Shown one piece after another: positions 14,460-23,684 of a stretch of 64,000 nucleotides of DNA. The notes beneath the pieces were generated by a model. It searched no databases. It was not told the origin of the DNA and saw nothing but the letters and a program-made list of their open reading frames with translations. Position numbers and translations under genes: made by a program. The stretch lies in contig CAVRYN010000005.1 in the NCBI GenBank assembly GCA_963725505.1, positions 558,001-622,000 on the forward strand, in the 5' to 3' direction. This stretch comes from Udaeobacter sp963725505. Lineage in GTDB: Bacteria; Verrucomicrobiota; Verrucomicrobiia; Chthoniobacterales; UBA10450. Numbering within the stretch: the stretch's first letter is position 1; each line of letters begins with the position of its first letter.

Positions 14460-15605
14460 ATGAATTATCTGCTCATTCCAAAAGAACTCAGGCCGATCGC
14501 CGAAAAGGTTGAGGCAGGCCATCGAATCCCAGAGGCCGATGCGGTCGCGCTCTACCGTTCGAACGACCTGAACGCGCTCGGAATGATCGCCAGCGTTTTG
14601 CGCGAGCGAAAAAACGGCAACTACGCGACCTACATTCACAATCGTTACATCAATTACTCCAACATCTGCATCCTTTCCTGCCAGTTCTGCGCTTTTGCGG
14701 CTAAAAAGCGTGATGCGCACGCCTTCGAATACGCGATCGATGAAATTATCAGTGCTGTCCGGGAGGCGCTGCCCCTTGGGATCACCGAAGTCCACATGGT
14801 CGGCGGGCTGCATCCGACGCTAAAGAAGGAGTGGTATCTCGATCTTTTGCGTCGTCTGCGCGCACTTGATCCGCAGCTTCACATCAAGGCATTTACCGCG
14901 ATCGAGGTTCGTCATTTGTCTCAACGAATCTTTCGCATGCCGATCCGCGACACGCTGGAGACTCTACGCGAAGCCGGCCTCAGCTCGATCACCGGCGGCG
15001 GCGCCGAAATTTTCGATCCGGTTGTGCGTGATCAAATTTGTCGCGGCAAAGAAACCGCCGCCGAATGGCTCGATGTGCATCGCATGTGGCATCAGATGGG
15101 TGGCCGCAGCACCTGCACCATGCTCTACGGTCACATCGAAACGCCTGCTCATCGTGTGGATCACTTGCGGCAGCTTCGCGAGTTACAAGATGAGACGCGC
15201 GGGTTCACTGGCTTTGTTCCCTTTGCGTTCGAGCCGTCGGCAGCCCACGGGATGCTCGCTCACATGAAACGCGCCTCTGCATTTGAACAGCTTCGCAATC
15301 TCGCGGTGAGCCGAATTTACCTGGATAATATCGATCATCTGACCGCTTATTGGGTCAGCCTGGGATTGCCGCTGGCGCAGGTCTCGCTCAGCTACGGCGT
15401 GGACGATCTGCACGGAACAATTTTGGAGGAGAAAATTTTCCACATGGCGGGCGCGACGACACCGCAGCAGCAAACCGTGGCTGCACTGGAACACGCCATC
15501 CGGGAGGCCGGCCGCGTACCCATGCAACGCGACAGCTATTATCGGCATTTGAACGGTGCGAGACGACTCAGCCGGCCTGACGAGCGCGAATTGGTTTGCG
15601 CATGA
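14460..15605 (+). CDS. mqnE: Aminofutalosine synthase MqnE (radical SAM)
   Basis: Converts 3-enolpyruvyl-benzoate plus S-adenosylmethionine to aminofutalosine in the futalosine route to menaquinone. The radical SAM cluster motif C70-x3-C74-x2-C77 (CILSCQFC) is intact. Other family features are HMVGGLHPTL, TGGGAEIFD and HTYFVPFAFEP-like GFVPFAFEPSAAHG near residue 260. At 381 residues it is full length. mqnA follows in the same direction after a repeat-filled 90-base gap, so both act in the same pathway and may be co-transcribed. Confidence 0.93.
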   Translation: MNYLLIPKELRPIAEKVEAGHRIPEADAVALYRSNDLNALGMIASVLRERKNGNYATYIHNRYINYSNICILSCQFCAFAAKKRDAHAFEYAIDEIISAVREALPLGITEVHMVGGLHPTLKKEWYLDLLRRLRALDPQLHIKAFTAIEVRHLSQRIFRMPIRDTLETLREAGLSSITGGGAEIFDPVVRDQICRGKETAAEWLDVHRMWHQMGGRSTCTMLYGHIETPAHRVDHLRQLRELQDETRGFTGFVPFAFEPSAAHGMLAHMKRASAFEQLRNLAVSRIYLDNIDHLTAYWVSLGLPLAQVSLSYGVDDLHGTILEEKIFHMAGATTPQQQTVAALEHAIREAGRVPMQRDSYYRHLNGARRLSRPDERELVCA

Positions 15606-15610
15606 GGGTT

Positions 15611-15694
15611 CAGTGAGAAGTGAGAGGTGAGACGTGAGAAGTAGGAGACCAAAAGCCACCATTCAACAATCACTTCTCACTAATCACATCTCAC
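15611..15694. repeat. Inverted GTGAGAAGT repeat between mqnE and mqnA
   Basis: The left part holds GTGAGAAGTGAGAGGTGAG and the right part CACTTCTCACTAATCACATC, complementary runs of the same short unit. The element fills the gap up to the mqnA start and can fold into a long hairpin, so it may weaken read-through or place the mqnA start in structure. Confidence 0.65.
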
Positions 15695-15695
15695 G

Positions 15696-16481
15696 TTGAA
15701 GCCGCTTCGCATCGGTTGCGTAAAATATCTGAACGCGCGTCCGCTCATTCGCGGATGCCCGGGTGGCATCGAGTTCGATCATCCGTCGGTGTTATGTGAG
15801 CGACTCGCGAGAGGCGAGCTCGATGTCGCGCTGGTCTCCAGTTTCGAATTTCTGCGCAACCCGATTTATCGAATCGTTGATGAGGTTTGCATTTCATCCG
15901 ACGGACCGGTTTACAGCGTCGTCGTCGCGCATCGCGGCGACATTTCTGAGATCAAAGAAATCGAGCTCGACCCTGCATCGCAAACTGCGGTCAATCTCCT
16001 GCGCTGCCTGCGTGCAGAGGTAGGATTCAACCCGCGTTTGGTCCGGCGTAACACGGGCGTCTCACCGGCTGGGGCGAAATCAATTTCAGCTCGTCGCGCA
16101 CAGTTGCTGATCGGCGATCAAGCCATTCGCTTTCGCGAGAGTCACGCTGGCGAATTTCGATTTTGGGATCTGGGTGAGCAGTGGAAAAAGCTTATCGGTC
16201 TTCCGTTCGTTTACGCGCTCTGGTTGATTCGCCCCGAAGTCCCGGATGCGAAAACGATCGCGAGTCGCCTTCGCACCCTGCGTGATGAAAATCTTGCCGA
16301 TCTCGATCGGCTGGTCTCAGCCGAAACAGAATTCGACCACCAATTCTGCGCCAGCTATTACCGCCAACACCTCCGATTCAGCCTTGGTGAAGAAGAGAAA
16401 GAAGGTCTGAGAACGTTCGCGAACCTATGTGCCAAGCATGGCTTGCTTGAAGAGAGCGATCTCAGGTTCGATCTCGTGTAG
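15696..16481 (+). CDS. mqnA: Chorismate dehydratase MqnA
   Basis: MqnA removes water from chorismate to give 3-enolpyruvyl-benzoate, the first futalosine-route step. It has the periplasmic-binding-like fold with KPLRIGCVKYLNARPLIRG at the start, LARGELDVALVSSFEF and SDGPVYSVVVAHRG. Length is 261, normal. The start appears to be TTG at 15696, at the edge of a palindromic repeat; no better ATG lies nearby. It supplies the substrate for MqnE, encoded just upstream. Confidence 0.92.
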   Translation: MKPLRIGCVKYLNARPLIRGCPGGIEFDHPSVLCERLARGELDVALVSSFEFLRNPIYRIVDEVCISSDGPVYSVVVAHRGDISEIKEIELDPASQTAVNLLRCLRAEVGFNPRLVRRNTGVSPAGAKSISARRAQLLIGDQAIRFRESHAGEFRFWDLGEQWKKLIGLPFVYALWLIRPEVPDAKTIASRLRTLRDENLADLDRLVSAETEFDHQFCASYYRQHLRFSLGEEEKEGLRTFANLCAKHGLLEESDLRFDLV

Positions 16482-16771
16482 CGAGGCTGATGCAATTTCG
16501 CTCAGGGTAGCTTGGTAAGAGGATCAACGCGAAGGTACAGGTCCCATCTTTTTCCAATATTGAAGGATTTGTCTGCTCCTCGGAGGCGACGTGAAGTCTT
16601 TTGGACACGGGCCACTGGGCGGGCCCCAGCAGGCGCGTTTGTGGGTCGCGTCAATGATCTCGTATCAATCTGGCTGCCGCTATCGGCTTCATTCGATCAA
16701 GGCGAGCTTGTCAGGAAATCTGGCGCGAATAAAATGATCGGTGCAAAGCCGCATAGAGGGCAAGTTAATCG
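16482..16771. other. Spacer before recJ, no supported gene
   Basis: About 290 bases hold a 91-codon plus-strand frame (16512-16787) of Arg/Ser-rich, low-order composition that overlaps the recJ start. I see no family, ribosome-binding site or repeat in it. It probably contains the recJ-recG-degP promoter. Confidence 0.4.
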
Positions 16772-18496
16772 GTGCAGAGTCGCCTAGGACTGTTTACGCC
16801 GCAAAGCCGATGGATTTTAGCGCCGCGTGAGGAGTTGAATGGCGGCGCGATTTCGTGGAGTGAAATTTGCGGGTCCGAATGCGTTGCGCGGTTGCTTTTG
16901 CGAAAAGGATTTCATTCCCTGGAGGAAGTTGAAAACTTTTTGCGGCCGCGTCTTAGCTCGTTGAGCGACCCGTTTTTGCTTCCGGAAATGCGCGCGGCGG
17001 TTTCGCGTATTCTCGCGGCGCTGGATCGACACGAACGCATCGTCCTTTTCGGGGATTATGATGTGGATGGCGTGACTTCGCTGGCGTTGCTTAATGAAAT
17101 GTTGCGCGCTTACGGCGCCACCCCGGAATTATTTTTGCCGTTGCGCAGGGAGGAGGGCTACGGCTTGAGCCGGGAAAGTGTCGAGCGTTGTCTCGAACAA
17201 CATCGACCGCAATTACTCATCGCCCTTGATTGCGGCACCTCGTCAGTGAACGAGATTTCTGAACTCAAGAAACGCGGGGTGGATGTCATCGTGCTTGATC
17301 ACCATGAGCCCAAGTCCGAGTTGCCTGACTGCGTTGCGGTCGTGAATCCGAAGCTGACGCAGTGCGGAATGGAGTATCTGTGCAGCGTTGGAATCGTCTT
17401 CAAGCTTTGCCACGCCCTTTTGAAAACGAGGCCGCTAACCGATTTTGATCTCAAATCGAAGCTCGATCTGGTTGCGCTCGGCACGGTGGCGGACATCGTG
17501 CCGCTGCGCGGCGAGAACCGTGTTCTGGTACAGCGTGGCGCGATCGAGATCGCACGGACCTCGCGTATCGGTTTGAGGAAATTAATGCAAGTCGCCGGAG
17601 TGCGCGTGCCAATCTTGCCCGAAGATATTGGCTACCGCATTGGCCCGCGCTTGAATGCTGCGGGGCGTTTGAGCACGGCGGAGAAATCTTTGCGGCTGCT
17701 GCTGACGCAGGAAGAAAGCGAAGCAGCAGTCCTCGCGGCGGAACTCGACCAACAGAATCGCGAACGCCAGGAGGTGGAACAGGAAATCTTTGATGCAGCG
17801 ATAGAGGGAATAGACAGCCAGTTCGACGCGGCTCGTGATGCCGCTATCGTGGCAGGCGCGCATGGCTGGCATCCGGGAGTGCTCGGTATCGTGGCGTCAC
17901 GGATTGTTCGACGATATCATCGGCCCGCAATTGTGATCGGCTTCGACGAGAACGGAATCGGCAAGGGAAGCGGACGAAGCATCGAAGGATTAGACCTGGT
18001 CGAAGCGCTGAATCGTTGCGCGGGCAGCCTCGACAACTTCGGTGGACATGAGATGGCGGCCGGACTGGCGGTGCACGAGGGAAATTTCGATCTTTTTGCC
18101 AAAGCATTTCGTAACGCCGCGCGCGAGCTTGTTTCCGACGAAGCATTGCAACCTTGTCTGCGACTCGACCATGACCTGGCATTCACCGAGATAGACGTTG
18201 ATTTTCTGCGCTGGCACGAAATGCTACAGCCGTTTGGAAACGGAAATCCGCAGCCGCTGTTCCTTGCGCGTGAAGTCGAGCCAGTCGCCCCCCCTCGTGT
18301 AATGAACGAAAAGCATCTGCTCTTTCGTTTGCGCCAGGGCGATCGCCATCGACGCGCGGTTTATTTTAACAGCGCACCGAATCAATTGCCCCCGGCGCCG
18401 TGGGATGTGGCATTCCGAATTTGCGCGGATGAATATGGAGGTGAGACGTTGGTTGCGATGCACATCGAAGCGGTGCGAGCGGCGGAGCCAATTTAA
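16772..18496 (+). CDS. recJ: Single-stranded-DNA exonuclease RecJ
   Basis: RecJ degrades ssDNA 5' to 3' in recombination and mismatch repair. The DHH-family motifs are present: FGDYDVDGVTSLALL (motif I), IALDCGTSS, VLDHHEPKSELP (DHH) and GTVADIVPL. The DHHA1-like part has GWHPGVLGIVASRI, GKGSGRSIEGL and NFGGHEMAAGL. Its 574 residues are full length. The start is GTG at 16772. Its stop shares one base with the recG ATG (TAATG), so the two are probably translationally coupled. Confidence 0.95.
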   Translation: MQSRLGLFTPQSRWILAPREELNGGAISWSEICGSECVARLLLRKGFHSLEEVENFLRPRLSSLSDPFLLPEMRAAVSRILAALDRHERIVLFGDYDVDGVTSLALLNEMLRAYGATPELFLPLRREEGYGLSRESVERCLEQHRPQLLIALDCGTSSVNEISELKKRGVDVIVLDHHEPKSELPDCVAVVNPKLTQCGMEYLCSVGIVFKLCHALLKTRPLTDFDLKSKLDLVALGTVADIVPLRGENRVLVQRGAIEIARTSRIGLRKLMQVAGVRVPILPEDIGYRIGPRLNAAGRLSTAEKSLRLLLTQEESEAAVLAAELDQQNRERQEVEQEIFDAAIEGIDSQFDAARDAAIVAGAHGWHPGVLGIVASRIVRRYHRPAIVIGFDENGIGKGSGRSIEGLDLVEALNRCAGSLDNFGGHEMAAGLAVHEGNFDLFAKAFRNAARELVSDEALQPCLRLDHDLAFTEIDVDFLRWHEMLQPFGNGNPQPLFLAREVEPVAPPRVMNEKHLLFRLRQGDRHRRAVYFNSAPNQLPPAPWDVAFRICADEYGGETLVAMHIEAVRAAEPI

Positions 18497-21282
18497 TGAG
18501 CAAGGTTCTTGAACAAAAAGTTCGTGACCCCGAAAGCCTTCGGGGTCACCAGGTCGCCGCGGCGACCGCTCCTCAGATCTCGCAATCCCTTGAAGAGCTC
18601 AATTGGATCCCGCGCCCGAAAATTCTCGCGCTGCGACGCCTCGGTATCGAGACGGTGGAAGACTTGCTCACTCATTTTCCGCGGCGCCACGAAGATCGTA
18701 CCGAGTTCCCGCGTTTCCCACGCGAGGAAAGCGATGTTCCGGTCTGTCTTTGCGGTGAGGTGGTTAAAACGTCGCTGCGTCGTTTTGGCGGATGGAAAAA
18801 AATTTTTGAGGCCACGCTCCAAGAGTCGCAGGCAAATGCTCTGAGCGAGCCGCTGGTGTGTCGATGGTTCAACCTGCATTACGTGCAAAAAATGATCGCT
18901 ACTGGCCAGCGTATTGTTGTCTTTGGAAAGCCACGTCTCCGCGGGAAGCGAATTTGCATGGATCATCCGGAGTTCGAAGTGATCGAGAACGATGAGGAAA
19001 TATCGATCCATTTCCGCAGGATCACGCCCATCTATCCAGCGACGGAGGGTCTTTCACAGCGCGCCTTGCGCAGCATCGCTTATCGGCTTTTAAATGAGCT
19101 TCGTCCCGCGCCTGCGGGATTCGAAACATTATTGCCGGGTGCACTCATGAATGGCGACATGACGCGGGCGGCGGCGATTCGCGCCATTCATTTCCCGAAA
19201 AATTGGGAGGAGCGGGATGCCGCGCGCGAACATTTGGTCCTCTCCGAATTCTTCGCAATGCAAATGCTGATTGCATCGCGGCGCACCGATGCGTCGATTC
19301 GCACTGGCGAGGCGCACTGCGGGTCCGGCGTATTGTTGGACAGATTTCTGAAGTCGCTTCCGTTCGAACTGACTGGAGCACAGCGGAAAGTTATCGCAGA
19401 GATCCGGCGTGATCTCGCGGCTGCCCATCCCATGAATCGTTTACTGCAAGGCGATGTTGGCTCAGGCAAAACGGTCGTCGCAATAGCGGCGATGCTCCTC
19501 GCGGCTGAAGCCGGATATCAGGCCGCACTGATGGCTCCGACGCAAATTCTCTCCGAGCAACATTACGATGTGTTGCGGCGCTGGCTCGAGCCGCTGGGCG
19601 TACGTCTCGCACTGCGAACGGCCGCGCGACAGGAGGAGAGCGGGCCGTTACCTTTGTTTGCGCAGGCGGCTGACTCGGGTAGCGCACGCGTCTCGCGTGT
19701 TGGCGACGGCGTCGCGCCGTCGCGGACTTTCCTTAAGGCTCAGCGAGTCGAGGGCGCGCGTTACGCTCGACGGCGGCTGCCACATTTCGAACAGCCCTGG
19801 GCGATTTACGCCGTGACGATTGGTACCAAGACGCGGCGTTGTTTATCGCCGGAAGCCCGAACCATCGTCGTTGATGCATTGCGGCATTTTCACAACAAAC
19901 GCTACGAACTTTTTGCTGCATGCGTGATGCCCGACCACGTGCATCTGCTGATTCAACCTTGCCCAAAGCAAAATGACGACAATGGGAACGTGATCTTCTG
20001 GCCATTGAACGAGTTGTTGCACGCCATCAAATCTTTTTCGGCGCATCAGATTAATAAGCTCGAAGGTAAAACCGGCGCCGTATGGGAAAAAGAACGGTTT
20101 GATCGTTATGTACGATCCGATCGTGATTTGCGGGAGAAGTTTCATTACATCACGCGAAATCCGTGGGACTCCGGCGTGGCAAAGCAGAACGAGCATTATC
20201 CGTGGCTGTGGACACAGGATGATGAATACCGCCAGGAAAGTTCGTTTCGGCGCGACGCCGAAACCAGCACGCGAGACGCGTGCGCTACCCAGAGCAAGGC
20301 GTGCGAGGACGCGCCGCAGATCATCATTGGGACGCACGCATTACTCTACGACAACGTGTCGTTTTCGAATCTTGGACTCGCGGTGATTGATGAGCAGCAC
20401 AAGTTCGGGGTGGCGCAACGTGCCCGACTGACTGCGCGCGAACCAGCTCCCGATGTGCTGGTCATGACCGCCACGCCGATCCCGCGCACGCTAACGATGA
20501 CGATTTATGGCGACCTCGATGTTTCAACCATCGACGAGATGCCACGGAACCGGGGAAAAATCGTCACTGCGGTGCGCGATACTACGAAACTGGGCGAAGT
20601 CCTCAGCTTTTTACGAACGCAATTAGAAAGGGGCCGCCAGCTCTACGTGATCTATCCGTTGATAGATGAGAGTGAAAAATTAGACGTGAAAGCCGCTGCG
20701 GCGGAGTACGAGTTGTGGCGGGAACGCCTCCATCCCTTTCGCTGCGAATTGGTCCATGGCCGAATACCGGCGCCGGAGAAACAAGAGATCATGGAACGCT
20801 TTCGGCGCGGCGACACGAGCACGTTGATCAGCACGACTGTGCTCGAGGTCGGCGTCGATGTCCCCAACGCCAGCGTCATGCTGATTGAAAACGCGGAGCG
20901 TTTTGGTCTGGCGCAACTGCATCAACTTCGCGGACGAATCGGCCGCGGCGAGCATAAATCGTATTGTATATTGCTGACGTCGTCTCAGGCGAAAGAGGCT
21001 TCGGCAAAGCTCGCCGTTTTGGAAAAGACAGGTAACGGCTTCGAAGTCGCGGAAGCGGACTGGGAATTGCGTGGCCCGGGCGATTTGCTCGGCACGGCGC
21101 AAAGCGGTCTGCCTGCGCTGAAGATCGGTAACTTGAAGACGGATGCGCATTTGATGCGGCGCGCGCGGGGGGCTGCCATGTCAATCTTCCAGGCAGATCG
21201 GCGGCTGGAATCGCCTGAGAATCAACGTTTCCGGCGCTTAATTGTCGAAAAACGGGGACACACTTTTTCCAACGTCAGCTAA
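18496..21282 (+). CDS. recG: RecG branch-migration helicase with an in-frame RAYT transposase insertion
   Basis: RecG remodels stalled forks and recombination junctions. The wedge/OB region occupies the N-terminus. Walker A GDVGSGKT is at residues 319-326, DEQH at 632-635, and the C-terminal motifs include TATPIPRTL and HQLRGRIGRG. The frame is 928 codons against ~690-700 usual. Residues ~394-599, between motif Ia and DEQH, are foreign: a REP sequence, then a Y1/RAYT domain with HUH motif (MPDHVHLL, His481 and His483) and YITRNPW (Tyr551), then an inverted REP. The reading frame stays open through both joints. Stop and start overlap degP by one base. Whether RecG still works is unknown. Confidence 0.9.
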   Translation: MSKVLEQKVRDPESLRGHQVAAATAPQISQSLEELNWIPRPKILALRRLGIETVEDLLTHFPRRHEDRTEFPRFPREESDVPVCLCGEVVKTSLRRFGGWKKIFEATLQESQANALSEPLVCRWFNLHYVQKMIATGQRIVVFGKPRLRGKRICMDHPEFEVIENDEEISIHFRRITPIYPATEGLSQRALRSIAYRLLNELRPAPAGFETLLPGALMNGDMTRAAAIRAIHFPKNWEERDAAREHLVLSEFFAMQMLIASRRTDASIRTGEAHCGSGVLLDRFLKSLPFELTGAQRKVIAEIRRDLAAAHPMNRLLQGDVGSGKTVVAIAAMLLAAEAGYQAALMAPTQILSEQHYDVLRRWLEPLGVRLALRTAARQEESGPLPLFAQAADSGSARVSRVGDGVAPSRTFLKAQRVEGARYARRRLPHFEQPWAIYAVTIGTKTRRCLSPEARTIVVDALRHFHNKRYELFAACVMPDHVHLLIQPCPKQNDDNGNVIFWPLNELLHAIKSFSAHQINKLEGKTGAVWEKERFDRYVRSDRDLREKFHYITRNPWDSGVAKQNEHYPWLWTQDDEYRQESSFRRDAETSTRDACATQSKACEDAPQIIIGTHALLYDNVSFSNLGLAVIDEQHKFGVAQRARLTAREPAPDVLVMTATPIPRTLTMTIYGDLDVSTIDEMPRNRGKIVTAVRDTTKLGEVLSFLRTQLERGRQLYVIYPLIDESEKLDVKAAAAEYELWRERLHPFRCELVHGRIPAPEKQEIMERFRRGDTSTLISTTVLEVGVDVPNASVMLIENAERFGLAQLHQLRGRIGRGEHKSYCILLTSSQAKEASAKLAVLEKTGNGFEVAEADWELRGPGDLLGTAQSGLPALKIGNLKTDAHLMRRARGAAMSIFQADRRLESPENQRFRRLIVEKRGHTFSNVS
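19677..20290 (+). mobile_element. REP-RAYT-inverted REP element inserted in recG
   Basis: The left end, GGGTAGCGCACGCGTCTCGC, is matched by the reverse complement of the right end, GCGAGACGCGTGCGCTACCC, with a second inverted pair inside (GGCGTCGCGCC and GGCGCGACGCC). Between them lies a Y1-type REP-associated tyrosine transposase domain of ~170 residues. No ATG, GTG or TTG was found in frame before the domain core, so it may be translated only as part of RecG. RAYTs act on REP hairpins as single-stranded DNA; the flanking REPs are their expected substrate. Confidence 0.85.
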
Positions 21283-22808
21283 TGAAAAATTTCGCGAAAT
21301 TTTTGCTGTTTGTCCTGCTGGTCAGCGCGGGAATTTCCCTCCTGTACGATTATCGCCTCAAGCATGGAGGCTTGAAATTACCTTCCACGCAGACGCCGGA
21401 AAAGTACACGCTGGCTTCGGGCCCGAGCGTGGACTCAAAGCAGGTAGCTTCTTTAGAGGCGTTGAACCGGGAGCGTCGCGCTCTGGTTAGCAGTGTCCTT
21501 CCGTCCGTTGTTGCCGTGAAAACATCAAAAAAAATCGGCATTCGACGCGAGTATGGGCGTGATCCGTTCGAGTTTTTTTTCGGTAACCAGCAGCGGCGAT
21601 TTCGCAGTCCACGCGACGATGCGCTGGTGCAGAGTTCGCTGGGCTCCGGCGTGATTGTGACGAATGAAGGTCACATCATCACCAACAATCACGTGGTCGA
21701 TCAAGTGGACGAGATTGAGGTGCAGCTCAGCGATGGCCGCACCAAAAAGGCCCGGTTGGTCGGCGCCGATTCCCAACTGGATCTGGCAGTGCTTAAAATC
21801 GATGATCCGGGCGTCAAGCCGCTGAAACTCGCTGACTCCGACACGGTGCAGCCGGGAGATTTTGTTCTGGCCATCGGCAATCCGTTTGGTCTCCAGGAGA
21901 CGGTGACGGACGGAATTATTAGCTGGAAGGGGCAGCCGAACAGCACGGATTTTCGCGGTGATCTGCTCCAAACGAACGCGGCAATCAATCCAGGCAACAG
22001 CGGCGGGCCCTTGATCAACCTCCGAGGGGAAGTTGTGGGCATTAACGAACAAATCGTTTCCAGCAGTGGCGGTTCGCAAGGAATTGGCTTTGCGATTCCA
22101 TCGAACACGGTTCGCACCGTGCTCGAAAGCGTGTTAAAACATGGTCGGATAATTCGCGGTTATCTGGGAATCGTGAGTCGCGCGGTCCAGTCAGGGCAAC
22201 AGGGCGAGACCGACAATGACGGGGTGGTGGTGGATCAAGTAATGGCGGGATCCCCCGCTGCACAAGCGCAACTGCAGCCAGGCGACGTCATTCGCAAGTT
22301 CAATGGGCGCGACATCAAAAACATCATCTCGCTTAGGAACATGGTGGGACAAACCGAGTTGAACAAGAATGTTGAGCTGGAAATCGTGCGTGACGGCAAG
22401 CCGTTGAAGGTGGCCACTCAGATCAAAGAACAACCCCAGGATTATCAGTCCTCGGGCGTGTTGCCTAAAAAAGCGCCTTTACAGCCGCAAACTCCGCCAC
22501 AACCGGGCGAAGAAGAAGCGGCCAGCAGTCCTCTTGCTGCGATTCATGTAGAAGAGGTGACGCCGGAGATGGCGCGTCAGCTTGATCTGCCTGGCAATGT
22601 GCAAGGGGTATTAGTCACCGGCGTCGATCCCGATAGCGGCGTGGCAGAATTGCAAAAAGGCGATGTGATTGAAGAAATCAATCAACAGCCGGTCACATCA
22701 GTTTCAGATTACAACAAGATCGCTGCCGCACTTGATCCGAGCCAACCGCAAGTCTTATCGGTTTGCCGCCATCGGGCGCGTTCCTTTCTAGTGCTGCAAC
22801 CGCGTTAA
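21282..22808 (+). CDS. DegP/HtrA-like periplasmic serine protease with two PDZ domains
   Basis: Degrades or refolds damaged envelope proteins. An N-terminal hydrophobic stretch (residues ~5-22) anchors or exports it. The trypsin-like domain has the catalytic triad His137 (TNNHVVD), Asp167 (LDLAVLKI) and Ser240 (NPGNSGGPL). PDZ1 lies at ~295-395 (RGYLGIV, SPAAQAQLQPGDVI) and PDZ2 at ~435-508 (LVTGVDPDSGVAELQKGDVI). Its 508 residues suit the DegP/MucD group. It begins within the recG stop (TAATG), giving a recJ-recG-degP unit. The exact symbol (degP, degQ or mucD) cannot be settled. Confidence 0.92.
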   Translation: MKNFAKFLLFVLLVSAGISLLYDYRLKHGGLKLPSTQTPEKYTLASGPSVDSKQVASLEALNRERRALVSSVLPSVVAVKTSKKIGIRREYGRDPFEFFFGNQQRRFRSPRDDALVQSSLGSGVIVTNEGHIITNNHVVDQVDEIEVQLSDGRTKKARLVGADSQLDLAVLKIDDPGVKPLKLADSDTVQPGDFVLAIGNPFGLQETVTDGIISWKGQPNSTDFRGDLLQTNAAINPGNSGGPLINLRGEVVGINEQIVSSSGGSQGIGFAIPSNTVRTVLESVLKHGRIIRGYLGIVSRAVQSGQQGETDNDGVVVDQVMAGSPAAQAQLQPGDVIRKFNGRDIKNIISLRNMVGQTELNKNVELEIVRDGKPLKVATQIKEQPQDYQSSGVLPKKAPLQPQTPPQPGEEEAASSPLAAIHVEEVTPEMARQLDLPGNVQGVLVTGVDPDSGVAELQKGDVIEEINQQPVTSVSDYNKIAAALDPSQPQVLSVCRHRARSFLVLQPR

Positions 22809-22825
22809 GGTGATTTCACGGATGT

Positions 22826-22903
22826 TGTAGCCACCGGCTCGTGGCCGGTTCACGTTTCGGCATACTCGCAGGAACACGGCCCGCAGGGCCGTGGCTACAG
22901 CGG
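22826..22903. repeat. GTAGCC...GGCTAC palindromic repeat after degP
   Basis: The element starts TGTAGCCACCGGCTCGTGGC and ends GGCCCGCAGGGCCGTGGCTA; TGTAGCCAC and GTGGCTACA are inverted copies, with inner inverted segments. It belongs with the elements at 26591, 29088 and 32941. It lies between convergent genes and may act as a terminator. The downstream minus-strand stop codon lies just at its edge. Confidence 0.65.
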
Positions 22904-22904
22904 T

Positions 22905-23576
22905 TCAGCACGCGATCGCGTGACGCCGGCAAACGCCGGAGAGCATCTCCCAGAGCGCCTCGAGAACGCGGTTCGCTGATGCTTTTACGGATTCGAAATT
23001 TTGCTTGTCGACGTACGCAGCAAGCATCTTTCGTTCGGCGGCAGAATGTTCGCGATCCGCTTCGATGTGAACGGTGAAGTATTGATAATACTCAGGATTG
23101 CTGAAACCGTAGCTTTTCTTCAGCCCCTCGATCTTCGATTCACAGATTGCCGGGACTTGACTCTCGTATGCGTAAAGAGCTGCGAGAGCTTCGGCTGTCG
23201 ATCCGTTACCACAAACTGATCGGAACGTGTCGATCAAGTTTTTCGTCTCCGGTTCTTTTGTCGTGTTGCGAGCCTCGACATCGGAAACGCCGAGGCCTTC
23301 AGCGAATTGCAGCCACAGCTCAGGATGATTCGGCGAGCCTGCTTCCTCATCGATCAAATTCGACAAGATTTGTTTGCGCGTTGCTTGATCCTCGCACTTC
23401 GCGTGCGCTGCCGAAAGATACGTGGGGAATGCCACGACATGATGATAGTACTGCCGCGCATAATCCGCGAGCGCGTCCCTGCTCAGCTCCCCACGCGTCC
23501 ACGCGAGATAGAAGGGATGTTTCAAAAGATGTTTCGCCGCGATGTTTTTATCTATTTCGTCCAGATATGTGTTCAT
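22905..23576 (-). CDS. CADD-like diiron protein (PqqC/TenA fold), probable para-aminobenzoate synthase
   Basis: It resembles the Chlamydia CADD protein (CT610), which makes para-aminobenzoate for folate by consuming its own tyrosine. The whole helical domain is present. The expected diiron ligands are all visible: Glu77 and His84 (EEAGSPNHPELW), Glu138 (YAYESQ), His170, Asp174 and His177 (HIEADREH). Tyr23 (PFYLAW) sits where CADD has the sacrificed tyrosine. I start at MNTYLDEIDK (23576); the longer frame upstream looks like intergenic repeat. At 223 residues the size is right. The substrate assignment is inference from the family. Confidence 0.82.
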   Translation of the reverse strand: MNTYLDEIDKNIAAKHLLKHPFYLAWTRGELSRDALADYARQYYHHVVAFPTYLSAAHAKCEDQATRKQILSNLIDEEAGSPNHPELWLQFAEGLGVSDVEARNTTKEPETKNLIDTFRSVCGNGSTAEALAALYAYESQVPAICESKIEGLKKSYGFSNPEYYQYFTVHIEADREHSAAERKMLAAYVDKQNFESVKASANRVLEALWEMLSGVCRRHAIAC

Positions 23577-23684
23577 CAATTTCCCCGAATGTGGTTTGAG
23601 CCACAGATTGACACAGATTTTCACGGATTAAAGAGGCAGAATTTCTTATCCGTGTTTCATCCGTGTTCATCTGTGGCTGAGAAT

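Noticed and set aside
16512..16787. A 91-codon frame before recJ
   Set aside because: There is no family or ribosome-binding site, and it overlaps the recJ start.
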